A stretch of 64,000 nt of DNA, taken from Halovenus marina. GTDB lineage: Archaea > Halobacteriota > Halobacteria > Halobacteriales > Haloarculaceae. Where the stretch lies: contig NZ_JBLKNZ010000001.1 in the NCBI RefSeq assembly GCF_051414115.1, positions 2,418,001-2,482,000 on the forward strand, read 5' to 3'. Positions 16,024 to 25,126 of the stretch are shown one piece after another. The notes under the pieces were generated by a model. It saw only the letters and a program-made list of their open reading frames with translations, was not told where the DNA came from and made no database searches. The position numbers and the translations under genes were made by a program. Position 1 is the stretch's first letter. Every line of letters begins with the position of its first letter.

Positions 16024-16408
16024 TCCCGCCACGGCCCGTACAGCCCGTGCCAGCGTTCGAACTGTTCGAGTAGCTGATCCGCATTCTGCTCGAAGAACTG
16101 GTCACAGAAATTCAGCGCTGTCGTCGGTGACACTGGTGGGAATCCGGTCTTACCTTGTACTTTTCACCGTCTTTGTAGACATCAAGATGGAGTCCATCCA
16201 TGCGAATATCGTGACCACGATCGGGATCGGCGTTATGATCGAACCGCGCAACGTCGCGCCAATCAGACTCAGTTCCGCCCGCTGGCGTAGCTGCAACGTT
16301 ATACTCCAACTGGGAAACAAAATAGCGCACCTCCCCACGGACAATCTCGCGTTCACGTCGAACGCGCGCATAGGGCCAGCGAATCCAGAGCGGGGCTATC
16401 TCTCTCAT
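16008..16408 (-). pseudogene. Frameshifted small conserved protein gene
   Basis: Two reading frames together make one protein-like sequence of about 133 residues. The N-terminal frame starts at the ATG at 16408 (MREIAPLWIRW) and stays convincing through GLHLDVYKDGEKYKV, near 16155. It then runs out as SHQCHRRQR and stops. From there another frame continues as TGFPPVSPTTALNFCDQFFE and ends LYGPWRDYSSE at 16008. Restoring one missing base between about 16145 and 16160 joins them. Either a true 1-nt deletion, a sequencing error or recoding. Located 25 nt downstream of gatB and convergent with the 52-aa gene. Family not recognised with certainty. Confidence 0.65.
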
Positions 16409-16433
16409 CTGCGTCTGACTGGGACGTGGCGAC

Positions 16434-17915
16434 TTACTCCTCCAGTCGCTCCCGGAGCAGTTGGTTCACGTCGCCGGGGTCTGCGCTGCCGCCGGTTTCC
16501 TGCATCACCTGGCCCACGAGGAAGTTGAGCGCGCCCTCCTCGCCGCTGTGGTAATCCTCGACTGCGTCGGGATTGTCCGCGATGGCGCGGTCGACGGCCT
16601 GCGTGAGTTCGCCGCCGCCAGTCTTGCCGAGTCCCTCCCGATCGACGATAGTGTCGGGGTCGTCCTCGTCGTCGAGCATCGAGCGTAGCACAGTTTCGCG
16701 GGCGTTTTTCGCCGTTATCTCGTCGTCTGCCACCAGTTCGACGAGACGTTCCACCTCGTCGAGACGGCCCTCGACGTCCGTAATCTCCATGTCGCGGTAG
16801 TTGAGTTCACCGAGCAACTCGTCTGCGACCCACGTCGCTGCCAGTCCCGGGTCGAACGTGTCGGCGATCCGTTCGTAGAAGTCCGCGACTGCGCGGGAAC
16901 TCGTGAGTTTGTCCGCGGCCTCCGCGCTCAGGTCGTACTCCTCGCGAAACCGCTCCCTGCGTGCATCGGGCAGTTCCGGGATGTCGAGGGTCTCCTTCCA
17001 GTCTGCGACGGCGAGCGGCGGCAGGTCGGCCTCGCGGAAGTACCGATAATCTTTCTCGGCTTCCTTCGAGCGCATCGAGACGGTGATCCCGCGGGATTCG
17101 TCCCAGTGGCGGGTCTCCTGTTCGACCGCTCGGCCGCGCTGGATAGCGTTTTTCTGCCGCTGGGCTTCGTAGGAGAGGGCTTTCTCCGCGCCCTTGTGAC
17201 TGGAAATGTTCTTGACCTCAGTTCGGTTTGCACCTTCGAGTACATCCTCGTCGATTGCGCCCTCGTCGCTCACTTCCTCGGCATCAACCACGGAGAGGTT
17301 AGCGTCGATGCGCAGACTGCCGTCCCTGCCGGGGTCGAACACGCCCAGGTATTCGAGTACCTCTTCGAGTTTCGCGAGGAAGGCACGCACCTCCTCGCTG
17401 CCCCGGAAGTCCGGTTCTGTGACGATCTCGAGCAGGGGGGTTCCCGCCCGGTTGTAGTCGACCAACGTGTACTCGGCGGTGTCGATGGATCCGCCCTTGT
17501 GTTTGAGACTGCCCGGGTCCTCTTCGAGGTGTGCTCGCCTGATGTCGACGGTCCGGTGCTCGTCACCGACCGTGATTTCGAGTTTCCCGTCCTGACAGAT
17601 GGGCGCGTCGTACTGGGATATCTGGAAGTTCTTCGGCAGGTCGGGGTAGTAGTAGTTCTTCCGGTGAAAGCGGGTTCGCTCGGGAATCGTCGCGTCGATG
17701 GCCTTGCCGACCTTGACGGCGGCCTCGACTGCTGCCTCGTTGACGACCGGCAGCGCCCCTGGCAGCCCTAGACAGACCGGACAGGTGCGGCTGTTTGGCT
17801 CCGCGGCCGGTTCGGTCGAACAGCCACAGAATATCTTGGTCTCGGTTTCGAGCTGGACGTGAACCTCCAGCCCGATGACCACCGCGAGGTCGTCTTGGCC
17901 CTGTACCTGACTCAT
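16434..17915 (-). CDS. gatB: Asp-tRNA(Asn)/Glu-tRNA(Gln) amidotransferase subunit B
   Basis: A 493-residue GatB. Family segments: VVIGLEVHVQLETETKIFCG at the N-terminus with the zinc-site Cys in CSTEPAAEPNSRTCPVC, then RKNYYYPDLPKNFQISQYD, DYNRAGTPLLEIVTEP, and a C-terminal YqeY-like tail. GatB binds and phosphorylates the mischarged aminoacyl-tRNA, which GatA then amidates. gatA and gatC are not adjacent, so the complex is encoded at split loci. The ATG at 17915 gives full family length. Likely to work with the AspRS in this window if that enzyme is non-discriminating, and with GluRS for Gln-tRNA. Confidence 0.95.
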   Translation of the reverse strand: MSQVQGQDDLAVVIGLEVHVQLETETKIFCGCSTEPAAEPNSRTCPVCLGLPGALPVVNEAAVEAAVKVGKAIDATIPERTRFHRKNYYYPDLPKNFQISQYDAPICQDGKLEITVGDEHRTVDIRRAHLEEDPGSLKHKGGSIDTAEYTLVDYNRAGTPLLEIVTEPDFRGSEEVRAFLAKLEEVLEYLGVFDPGRDGSLRIDANLSVVDAEEVSDEGAIDEDVLEGANRTEVKNISSHKGAEKALSYEAQRQKNAIQRGRAVEQETRHWDESRGITVSMRSKEAEKDYRYFREADLPPLAVADWKETLDIPELPDARRERFREEYDLSAEAADKLTSSRAVADFYERIADTFDPGLAATWVADELLGELNYRDMEITDVEGRLDEVERLVELVADDEITAKNARETVLRSMLDDEDDPDTIVDREGLGKTGGGELTQAVDRAIADNPDAVEDYHSGEEGALNFLVGQVMQETGGSADPGDVNQLLRERLEE

Positions 17916-18054
17916 TACCCGCGGTTCGGGAGCGCTCGGCTAAAACCTGACGACCCCCGGCTGTGGCGATGTGTGCGGAAGCATTCACAACCGACCCGCA
18001 GAACTGCCGCTCGAACGGCCGTCTCGACAAAAATAGACGGGGCGCGGGCGCAGT

Positions 18055-18324
18055 TCAGGTGGATGCGTGACCACGCGTCCAGCCGGGATCGTGGCCGGTG
18101 CGGTCGATGAGGTCAGACCGACACGCCGGGCAGTAGTCAGGGATGACGGATTCGCTTCGGGGAACGTACACCGCGCCGCCGCACTTCACGCACGCATTCT
18201 CGACGATGGTCGCACAGTCCGCGCACACGTTGAAGTCGTCGGCCGTGAGTTCGCGCAGGGGTTCGAGCTGTTTGTCCAGGAGATACTCGTCGATGACCGT
18301 CTGGCAGCTGTGGCACGGTTTCAT
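18055..18324 (-). CDS. Small zinc-ribbon protein (DUF7571-like)
   Basis: An 89-residue protein with four Cys pairs: CHSC near residue 4, CADC near 34, CVKC near 45 and CPAC near 65, i.e. two probable zinc sites. Between them are DEYLLDKQLEPLRELTADDF and GGAVYVPR. It resembles a haloarchaeal family of unknown function, DUF7571 from memory. Upstream of gatB on the same strand (139 nt gap) and divergent from the cold-shock gene. Could be a nucleic-acid-binding or assembly factor; no evidence decides. Confidence 0.75.
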   Translation of the reverse strand: MKPCHSCQTVIDEYLLDKQLEPLRELTADDFNVCADCATIVENACVKCGGAVYVPRSESVIPDYCPACRSDLIDRTGHDPGWTRGHAST

Positions 18325-18502
18325 AGCGGTGCACGTTACACCTCGTGACCGCCTCGGAAATACCTGCCCCCGAAAACGGACTGACCAGTGGCATCCGAAC
18401 GCACTTCTCTCGACTGCCGTCCGATGAGCGTCGGAAAACGGGAGTCATGGTACCTCGACTCTCGGAAGTGTTATCCCCGGAGCGGGTCTCTGTCTGGTTG
18501 TA

Positions 18503-18709
18503 ATGGCAAACGGTACGGTTGACTTCTTCAACGACACAGGCGGTTACGGTTTCATTTCGACAGACAGCGACGAAGTAGACGACGATGAGGACGTGTTCTT
18601 CCACATGGAGGACGTCGGCGGCCCGGACCTCGAAGAGGGGCAGGACGTCGAGTTCGACATCGAATCATCCCCGAAGGGACCCCGCGCGACGAACCTCGTC
18701 CGCAACTAA
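18503..18709 (+). CDS. Cold-shock domain protein
   Basis: A 68-residue CspA-type OB-fold protein that binds single-stranded RNA or DNA. RNP1-like GGYGFISTD and RNP2-like DVFFHMEDV are both present, and the acidic insert SDEVDDDED between them is typical of haloarchaeal Csp. The start ATG at 18503 has a GTGTTATCC TATA-like box centred about 28-30 nt upstream, so it is probably leaderless. A hairpin with T-run directly downstream makes it a single-gene unit. Confidence 0.93.
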   Translation: MANGTVDFFNDTGGYGFISTDSDEVDDDEDVFFHMEDVGGPDLEEGQDVEFDIESSPKGPRATNLVRN

Positions 18710-18717
18710 CGACGAGT

Positions 18718-18757
18718 GCTGCCCGTCGTCTGTAGCGACGGCAGCGACTTCGTTTTT
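18718..18757 (+). terminator. Hairpin plus T-run after the cold-shock gene
   Basis: A stem of about 10 pairs with one bulged C (GCTGCCCGTCG at 18718-18728 against CGACGGCAGC at 18736-18745), a short loop, and five T's at 18753-18757. Archaeal terminators mainly need the T-run; the stem would also stabilise the mRNA 3' end. Confidence 0.55.
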
Positions 18758-18896
18758 CAGACAATTCCACCCGTAGCGACTGCTTTCTGGCTGCTCGCTA
18801 CTGACTGTGAGAACGGTTCACCGACAGGTTCGTTCTATCGCCAACTCGATGAATGTCTGACGTACGTTTATGTAAGCGGGGAAAGACGTGATGGAT

Positions 18897-19184
18897 ATGT
18901 CCTCTGAGAGAGTTGAGGAACTCGAATCGCGGGTCGAAGAACTGGAAGCATCGGTCGAAGGGCTGACAGACGAACTCGTCGAGTGCAAGGTTCGCCTGCG
19001 CGAACTCGAAGACGCAGTCGACGCTGATCTCGGCTTCGTTCCGGCCTCGGAGTCAGCGCCAGCACACGAATCGGGCGACGCAGAACCGTTCGGTACGGAG
19101 GAATCTGCCGAAGCACCTAAAAGCGAGGCGGACGAGGAATCGGACAACACGGAGGAATCCGACAGCGATATCATCGTCGCGTAG
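18897..19184 (+). CDS. Coiled-coil protein upstream of smc (DUF7518-like)
   Basis: A 95-residue protein. Residues 1-40 form a heptad coiled coil (ERVEELESRVEELEASVEGL). The rest is an acidic, low-complexity tail ending SDSDIIVA. Earlier in-frame starts exist at 18888 (GTG) and 18891 (ATG), but a TTTATGT TATA-like box about 27 nt before 18897 favours the third. Such proteins precede smc in other haloarchaea and are sometimes labelled bZIP-like; a DNA-binding role is not shown. The 18-nt gap to smc implies one operon, so it may act with the SMC-ScpA complex. Confidence 0.72.
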   Translation: MSSERVEELESRVEELEASVEGLTDELVECKVRLRELEDAVDADLGFVPASESAPAHESGDAEPFGTEESAEAPKSEADEESDNTEESDSDIIVA

Positions 19185-19202
19185 GTTCCCCGCGCCCACC
19201 CA

Positions 19203-22200
19203 ATGCACATCAAAGAGCTCGTTCTCGACAATTTCAAGAGCTTTGGCCGGAAGACGCGAATTCCCTTCTACGAAGATTTCACGACCGTCACCGGCCCGAA
19301 CGGGTCGGGCAAGTCGAACGTCATCGACGCCATCCTGTTCACGCTCGGTCTCGCCCGGACCTCGGGCATCCGCGCCGAGAAGCTGACTGATCTTATTTAC
19401 AACCCCGGCCACCAAGACGGCGAGTCATTTCAGGGCGAGCGCGAGGCCGCAGTCGAGGTGATCCTCGACAACACGGACCGGACGCTCGCGCGGTCGCAGG
19501 TGGTCAACGCCGCCGGAACCGAGGACGTGGGTGACATCGACGAGATAACGATCAAGCGCCGCGTCAAGGAGACTGAGGAGAACTACTACTCGTACTACTA
19601 CATCAACGGGCGGTCTGTGAATCTCTCTGATATTCAGGACCTGCTCGCGCAGGCGGGCGTCGCCCCAGAAGGCTACAACGTAGTCATGCAGGGCGACGTG
19701 ACCGAAATCATCAACATGACCGCTGGCACCCGCCGGGAGATAATCGACGAAATCGCGGGCGTCGCGGAGTTCGACGCGAAAAAGGAGGACGCCTTCGAGG
19801 AACTGGACGTCGTCGAGGAGCGCATCGACGAGGCCGAACTCCGAATCGAGGAAAAGGAGACGCGCCTCAACCAGCTCGCGGACGAACGGGACACAGCCCT
19901 GCAGTATCAGGACCTCCGCGAGGAGAAAGAAACCTACGAGGGGTACCAGCAGGCCGCCGAACTCGAAGAGAAACGCGAGACCCTCGACGACGTGCGGGCG
20001 AACATCGCAGACCTCGAAACCGACCTCGAAGACCGACAGTCCGCCCTCGACGAACGGCAGGGCGAACTGATGCGACTGGAGTCGGAACTCGAAGAACTCA
20101 ACGCAGAAATCGAGCGAAAGGGCGAGGACGAACAGCTCCAGATCAAACGGGAGATAGAGGAGATCAAAGGCGACATCTCCCGGCTCGAAGACAAGATCGA
20201 AACCGCAACCGAGCGCGTCGAGTCGGCCGAGAACGAACGACGGCAGGCGTTTGTCGAGATCGACCGCAAGCAGGAGACGATAGACAACCTCGAAGGCGAG
20301 ATCCGCGATCTGAAAGTCGAGAAATCCTCCATCGCGGCCGACATTCAGGAGAAAGAGGAGGCCCTCGAAGAGGTCGAAGCCCGAATCGACGAGGTCGGTG
20401 AGCAGTTCGAGGAGGTCAAGGACCGCCTCGACACCTACCGGTCACAGCTAGAGGCGCACAAATCCGAGAAGAACGACCTCCAGCGCGAGCAGGACCGACT
20501 GCTCGACGAGGCGCGTCGCCGCTCGAACGAACAGCGCGAGAAACGCGAAGCCATCGAGGACGCCGAGGAGTCAATCGCAGAACTCGAATCACAGATCGAA
20601 GACTTCGAGACGGAACTCGAGAAGGCCACGGAGAACCGCGAGACGATAGCCGAAGTCGTCGACGACCTGCGTGGTGAGCGAAGCGACCTGCAGGCGGAAC
20701 TCGACGACATCGAGGACGAGATAAACGCCGCCCAGCAGGAGTACGCAGAACTCGAAGCCAAGGCCGGGCAGAACGGTGACTCCTCGTACGGCCGCGCGGT
20801 GACGACCATCCTGAACGCGGACATCGACGGCGTCCACGGCACCGTCGCCCAACTCGGAAGCGTCCCGGACCGGCACGCGACTGCCTGTGAGACAGCGGCG
20901 GGCGGACGGCTGGCGAACGTCGTCGTCGACGACGACCGGGTGGGCCAGCGCTGTATCGACTACCTGAAATCGCGCTCGGCGGGGCGTGGAACCTTCCTGC
21001 CGCTGACGGAGATGAGCCAGCGCCGGTTGCCATCGGTCCCCGACCGCGAGGGCGTGGTCGACTTCGCGTACAACCTCGTCGACTTCGACAGCCAGTACGC
21101 GGGCATCTTCTCGTACGTACTCGGCGACACGCTCGTCGTGGAGGACATCGAGACGGCGCGGGACCTGATGGGCGAGTTCCGTCTGGTCACGCTCGACGGC
21201 GACCTGGTGGAGAAGTCAGGAGCGATGACCGGCGGATCCAAGAGTGGGTCGCGGTACTCCTTCGAGGGGAGCGCAGGCAAACTCGAACGGGTCGCGGCAC
21301 GGATCGACGAACTCGAAAGCGAGCGCCAGTCCGTTCGCGAGGAGTTGCGCGACGTCGAGGACCGACTCGAAAGCGCCCGCGACAAGGAGGCAGACGCCGC
21401 CGAAGAGGTGCGCGACATCGAGACGGAAATCGAGAAACGCGAGAGCGAAATCGAGGAACGGAACGAGCGAATCGAGACGCTCGAAGACGAACTCGACGCG
21501 ATCGAAGACGAGCGCGAGGAGGTCTCGGACCGAATGGACGAGATCGAGGCCGAACTCGGCGAGAAAAACGCCGAGATCGAAGACCTCGAAGCGGAGATAG
21601 CCGAACTGGAAGCCGAAGTCGAGGATTCGGAACTGCCCGAACTCACCGAACAGGCAGAGACCATCCGCGAGGACATCGACGACCTCGAACGCAGACGCGA
21701 CGAACTCGACAACCAGTTGAACGAGAAGACCCTCGAAAAGGAGTACGCCGAGGACGCGATAGAGTCGCTCCACGAAGACATCGAGGCGGCCCAGAACCGC
21801 AAGGCAGAGGCCGAGTCACAGATCGAGACGCTGGAGGAAGATATCGAGGAGAAAGAGGCCCTGCTGGAGGAGAAAGAGGCCGAAATCGAGGAACTCGAAT
21901 CACAGCTCGCAGAGCTCAAAGAGGAGCGGTCGGACCTTCGCGACGACGTTACCGAGGCCCGAGAGAAGCGCGACGAAGCGAAGGAAGCCGTCCAGTCAGT
22001 CGAATCCGAGCTTTCGGACGAGCGCGAGACCGAGGACCGACTGGAGTGGGAGATCGACGAACTCGAAGCGAAGGTCGGCGAGTACGACCCCGAGGAGATA
22101 CCCGACCACGAGCAGGTCGAGGCGGAACTCGACCGTCTCGAAGGCGAGATGGACGAACTCGAACCCGTCAACATGCTCGCCATCGAGGAGTACGACCGGG

Positions 22201-22775
22201 TGCAGGCGGAACTCGAAGAGCTACAGGAGCGCAAGGGGACGCTGGTCGAGGAAGCCGAGGGGATCCGCGACCGAATCGAGCAGTACGAGGCGCGCAAGAA
22301 GGAGACGTTCATGGACTCGTACCACGCCATCGACGAGCAGTTTCAGGACATCTTCGAGCGACTCTCGAACGGAACCGGTCGCCTCCACCTCGAAGACGAG
22401 GAGGACCCCTTCGAGGGCGGGCTGACGATGAAAGCCCAACCCGGCGACAAGCCGATCCAGCGGCTGGCGGCGATGAGCGGCGGTGAGAAGTCACTAACTG
22501 CGCTCGCCTTCATCTTCGCTATCCAGCGGCACAACCCCGCCCCGTTCTACGCGCTCGACGAGGTGGACGCCTTCCTGGACGCGGCAAACGCGGACCTAGT
22601 CGGCGAGATGGTCGACGAACTCGCTGGCGACGCGCAGTTCGTCGTCGTCTCGCACCGCTCGGCCATGCTCGACCGGTCGGAACGCGCCATCGGCGTCACG
22701 ATGCAGGACGACAACGTCTCGGCAGTGACCGGCATCGATCTGACGGGCGACATGGAGGTGCCCGCTGATGATTGA
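19203..22775 (+). CDS. smc: Chromosome segregation protein SMC
   Basis: A 1,190-residue condensin ATPase. Walker A is GPNGSGKSNVIDAI at residues about 31-44. Long coiled-coil arms rich in Glu, Leu and Arg flank the hinge (about residues 525-680, including GTVAQLGSVPDRHATACETA). The C-terminal head has signature MSGGEKSLTALAF and Walker B FYALDEVDAFLD with the D-loop after it. SMC dimers extrude DNA loops and organise the chromosome with the kleisin ScpA, whose gene follows 35 nt downstream. The length and domain order are normal for the family. Confidence 0.97.
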   Translation: MHIKELVLDNFKSFGRKTRIPFYEDFTTVTGPNGSGKSNVIDAILFTLGLARTSGIRAEKLTDLIYNPGHQDGESFQGEREAAVEVILDNTDRTLARSQVVNAAGTEDVGDIDEITIKRRVKETEENYYSYYYINGRSVNLSDIQDLLAQAGVAPEGYNVVMQGDVTEIINMTAGTRREIIDEIAGVAEFDAKKEDAFEELDVVEERIDEAELRIEEKETRLNQLADERDTALQYQDLREEKETYEGYQQAAELEEKRETLDDVRANIADLETDLEDRQSALDERQGELMRLESELEELNAEIERKGEDEQLQIKREIEEIKGDISRLEDKIETATERVESAENERRQAFVEIDRKQETIDNLEGEIRDLKVEKSSIAADIQEKEEALEEVEARIDEVGEQFEEVKDRLDTYRSQLEAHKSEKNDLQREQDRLLDEARRRSNEQREKREAIEDAEESIAELESQIEDFETELEKATENRETIAEVVDDLRGERSDLQAELDDIEDEINAAQQEYAELEAKAGQNGDSSYGRAVTTILNADIDGVHGTVAQLGSVPDRHATACETAAGGRLANVVVDDDRVGQRCIDYLKSRSAGRGTFLPLTEMSQRRLPSVPDREGVVDFAYNLVDFDSQYAGIFSYVLGDTLVVEDIETARDLMGEFRLVTLDGDLVEKSGAMTGGSKSGSRYSFEGSAGKLERVAARIDELESERQSVREELRDVEDRLESARDKEADAAEEVRDIETEIEKRESEIEERNERIETLEDELDAIEDEREEVSDRMDEIEAELGEKNAEIEDLEAEIAELEAEVEDSELPELTEQAETIREDIDDLERRRDELDNQLNEKTLEKEYAEDAIESLHEDIEAAQNRKAEAESQIETLEEDIEEKEALLEEKEAEIEELESQLAELKEERSDLRDDVTEAREKRDEAKEAVQSVESELSDERETEDRLEWEIDELEAKVGEYDPEEIPDHEQVEAELDRLEGEMDELEPVNMLAIEEYDRVQAELEELQERKGTLVEEAEGIRDRIEQYEARKKETFMDSYHAIDEQFQDIFERLSNGTGRLHLEDEEDPFEGGLTMKAQPGDKPIQRLAAMSGGEKSLTALAFIFAIQRHNPAPFYALDEVDAFLDAANADLVGEMVDELAGDAQFVVVSHRSAMLDRSERAIGVTMQDDNVSAVTGIDLTGDMEVPADD

Positions 22776-22810
22776 TCGGGGACAACTGACACGCGACAGG
22801 GGGGCCGACG

Positions 22811-23806
22811 ATGGCTGAGGAGGACATTCCCCTGGATATCACCGGCCACGAGTCCCGGGAACGGCCGTCCGAGGCCGAGGACGACGCGGAGTCAGAGCTG
22901 GCCAAGACGAACGGAGATGCCAGCGGAGCAGAGACGCTGGCAGAGTTCGAAAGCGAGAGCGGAGACCAGAACGGGGACAGTTCGGCAGAGGGCAAAGACG
23001 AACAGGGAGAAGACGAAGACGAGGCGGGAGAGGTCGAACCGGTCGAGGTGCTCGTCGGCCTCGCAGAGGACGGCGAAATCGACCCGTGGGACATCGACAT
23101 CGTCGACGTGACCGACAAGTTCCTCGACCGCCTCGACGAGGCGGACCTGCGAACGTCCGGGCGTGCGCTCTTCTACGCCAGCGTTCTCCTGCGGATGAAA
23201 GGCGACGCGATGCTCTCCGAGAACGAGGAGACGGAACCGGAGCCAGAACCGTGGGAGGCGGCGATTGCGGAGGGGGAGCCGATCGAGGAACCGGACCCCT
23301 TCAGTGCGCTCGAACAGGAGATGGATCGTCGACTCGAACGGAAGCGCGCTCGCGGCACGCCGCAAACGCTCGACGAACTCGTTCGGGACCTGCGTGAGGC
23401 CGAGCGGGACAACTGGTGGAAGGAGTCCCGCGAGTACGACACGAGCGACTCACCGAGCGCGTACAGTCGGGGCACTCGCGAGATGGATTACCGCTCCGAC
23501 GACCAGTTCCGGATGGACGACGAACCGACCGCACAGGAGGTGACCGGCAAGACCCACGGCGAGGACATCGACGCGCTCATCGACGAGGTACACGGGGCGC
23601 TCACAGAACAGTACGACAAGGGCCGCACCGAGGTGCTGTTCGCGGAGGTCGAATCGGTCGGCGGGTCACGCGTCCAGACGTTTCTCGGCTTGCTCTTTCT
23701 CTCTCACCGCGGGCAGGTTCGCCTCCAGCAGGACGAACTCTTCGGTGACCTGTGGATCAAAGACCCCAACGCAGTCGCGGGGTCCGGCGAGGCCGTCGCG
23801 GACTGA
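22811..23806 (+). CDS. scpA: Segregation and condensation protein A (kleisin)
   Basis: A 331-residue kleisin that bridges the two SMC heads. Residues 1-75 are an acidic, low-complexity extension (halophilic style). The ScpA core begins VEVLVGLAEDGEIDPWDIDIVDVTDKFLDRL (first 15 residues are the diagnostic part). The C-terminal winged-helix ends with VQTFLGLLFLSHRGQVRLQQ. Directly downstream of smc and likely co-transcribed. No scpB follows in the window. The ATG at 22811 is the first start codon after the smc stop in this frame. Confidence 0.92.
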   Translation: MAEEDIPLDITGHESRERPSEAEDDAESELAKTNGDASGAETLAEFESESGDQNGDSSAEGKDEQGEDEDEAGEVEPVEVLVGLAEDGEIDPWDIDIVDVTDKFLDRLDEADLRTSGRALFYASVLLRMKGDAMLSENEETEPEPEPWEAAIAEGEPIEEPDPFSALEQEMDRRLERKRARGTPQTLDELVRDLREAERDNWWKESREYDTSDSPSAYSRGTREMDYRSDDQFRMDDEPTAQEVTGKTHGEDIDALIDEVHGALTEQYDKGRTEVLFAEVESVGGSRVQTFLGLLFLSHRGQVRLQQDELFGDLWIKDPNAVAGSGEAVAD

Positions 23807-23956
23807 CTCGTTCGCCGTTTCGCTGGGAGTTTTGGCTCGACAGAGGATTCTTCGTTCGACGTGAAATGCTTGTTTCGCGCTGGGGGTGTCCGCTCACGAA
23901 CATATCTATCTAAACGAAAGTGTTATACTATTTCACGGTGTATGGTATCTATACAC

Positions 23957-24067
23957 ATGACCCCGACGACATTCCGCGAGCGACTCGAGGAGTCAAGAGA
24001 CAGGATCGACAGAGAACAGTTCGTCGAGGCGCTCGCGTACGTTCGTGACGACGGGCGCTCGCGCTAA
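23957..24067 (+). CDS. Very small ORF (36 aa), hypothetical
   Basis: MTPTTFRERLEESRDRIDRE continues to ALAYVRDDGRSR: a charged, predicted helical peptide. A GTGTTATAC TATA-like element is centred about 30 nt upstream of the ATG at 23957; another ATG at 23942 adds five residues. The codon bias is haloarchaeal in this frame. It may be a real small protein, but nothing identifies its role. Confidence 0.4.
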   Translation: MTPTTFRERLEESRDRIDREQFVEALAYVRDDGRSR

Positions 24068-24147
24068 ACGGACAGTCGCGCGGAAATTCTCTGACCGACT
24101 CGCTTGAGGAGGACAGCATATATGTCGACGCCGGTCGAGCCGTTGGT

Positions 24148-25047
24148 ATGGACACGCGAGATGTGTTGCTCGCCGACGCCTTCGCCGACGAACCGACCGG
24201 TGGCCGTCCGGTCGCCGTCCTCCCCGACGGGGACGGGCTTTCGGACGCACAGTGCAGACAGGTCGGTTCGGAACTCGGCGTCGCGAGCGTCGTGGCGCGC
24301 CGTGACGGAATCGTGGAACACGTGGGTACCAACGCGACAGGAGACGCAATCGAGGGCGCGCTCGCGGGGAGCGTGGCGCTGGCAGAGCGCGAGGAGAGTT
24401 CCGGATCCGAGTGGACGGTCGAAACGGAGCGCGGGACGCTTCGCGTCGAGCGCGAGGACGACGGGCGAACGTTCGTCGACCGGTCCTCGCTCGTCGCTGG
24501 AGAGGAGTTTACCGAACTGACGTCGTCGAACGTCGACGAATCATCGATTGCTGATGCGCTCGGCATCGACGTGGCGGCGTTGCGCGACGTGGGCGCGGAT
24601 CTGCCTCTCGCGCGGGCCGACAGCGCGGGCGGGTCGCTACTCGCGCCGGTGAACTTCTTCGAGCACCTCAGTCGAGCAGACCCCGACCTCACTGCGCTGT
24701 CGACGCTGTGTGCGAACGCCGACGCCCGCCGCCTGGTCGTGTTCACCTTCGATACGCTCTCGGGTGCCGCCGACGCGCACGCGAGGGTGTTCGCACCCGC
24801 TGCTGGCGGCGAACTTCCGACCGCAGCCACACCGCTCGCTGACTGCGGTGTGTACCTCTCCAGACAGGGCGTCTTCGACGGCGAGCGGTCGGAGATCACC
24901 TTCGAGTGTGGACACGTGCTGGACCGGCCGGGAACAGTCGCAGTGCGACCGGTCGACCCGGTGCAGGTGGGTGGCCGGGCTGTCACGACGCTGGACGGAA
25001 CGCTGACGATCCCCGACTCGGAGGACGAGGAGATCATCGAAGTGTAG
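24148..25047 (+). CDS. PhzF-like isomerase family protein, divergent
   Basis: A 299-residue protein of the PhzF / diaminopimelate-epimerase-like fold. The N-terminus LLADAFADEPTGGRPVAVLP matches the family opening (DAFtdxpfgGNpaaV). The second-half motif is around GEDRSEITFECGHVLDRPG. The usual catalytic Glu in the NLSET(A/S)F segment appears to be missing: the aligned stretch reads ELGVASVVAR. The usual CGHATL is also altered to THVGTNATG-like sequence. Catalysis as an isomerase is therefore doubtful. A CATATATG TATA-like box about 27-30 nt before the ATG supports the start. Substrate unknown. Confidence 0.7.
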   Translation: MDTRDVLLADAFADEPTGGRPVAVLPDGDGLSDAQCRQVGSELGVASVVARRDGIVEHVGTNATGDAIEGALAGSVALAEREESSGSEWTVETERGTLRVEREDDGRTFVDRSSLVAGEEFTELTSSNVDESSIADALGIDVAALRDVGADLPLARADSAGGSLLAPVNFFEHLSRADPDLTALSTLCANADARRLVVFTFDTLSGAADAHARVFAPAAGGELPTAATPLADCGVYLSRQGVFDGERSEITFECGHVLDRPGTVAVRPVDPVQVGGRAVTTLDGTLTIPDSEDEEIIEV

Positions 25048-25126
25048 CGCATCCGAACCGGTCGTCTCCGCCAGCGCGAACTTCAGAACCTTCTTTAGCT
25101 AGTCGGTTGGTGTTATCAATACTGAG

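Noticed and set aside
20960..22330. Open frame of 456 codons opposite smc
   Set aside because: Ser-rich mirror of the Glu-rich coiled coil (GAG/CTC complement); not a real protein.
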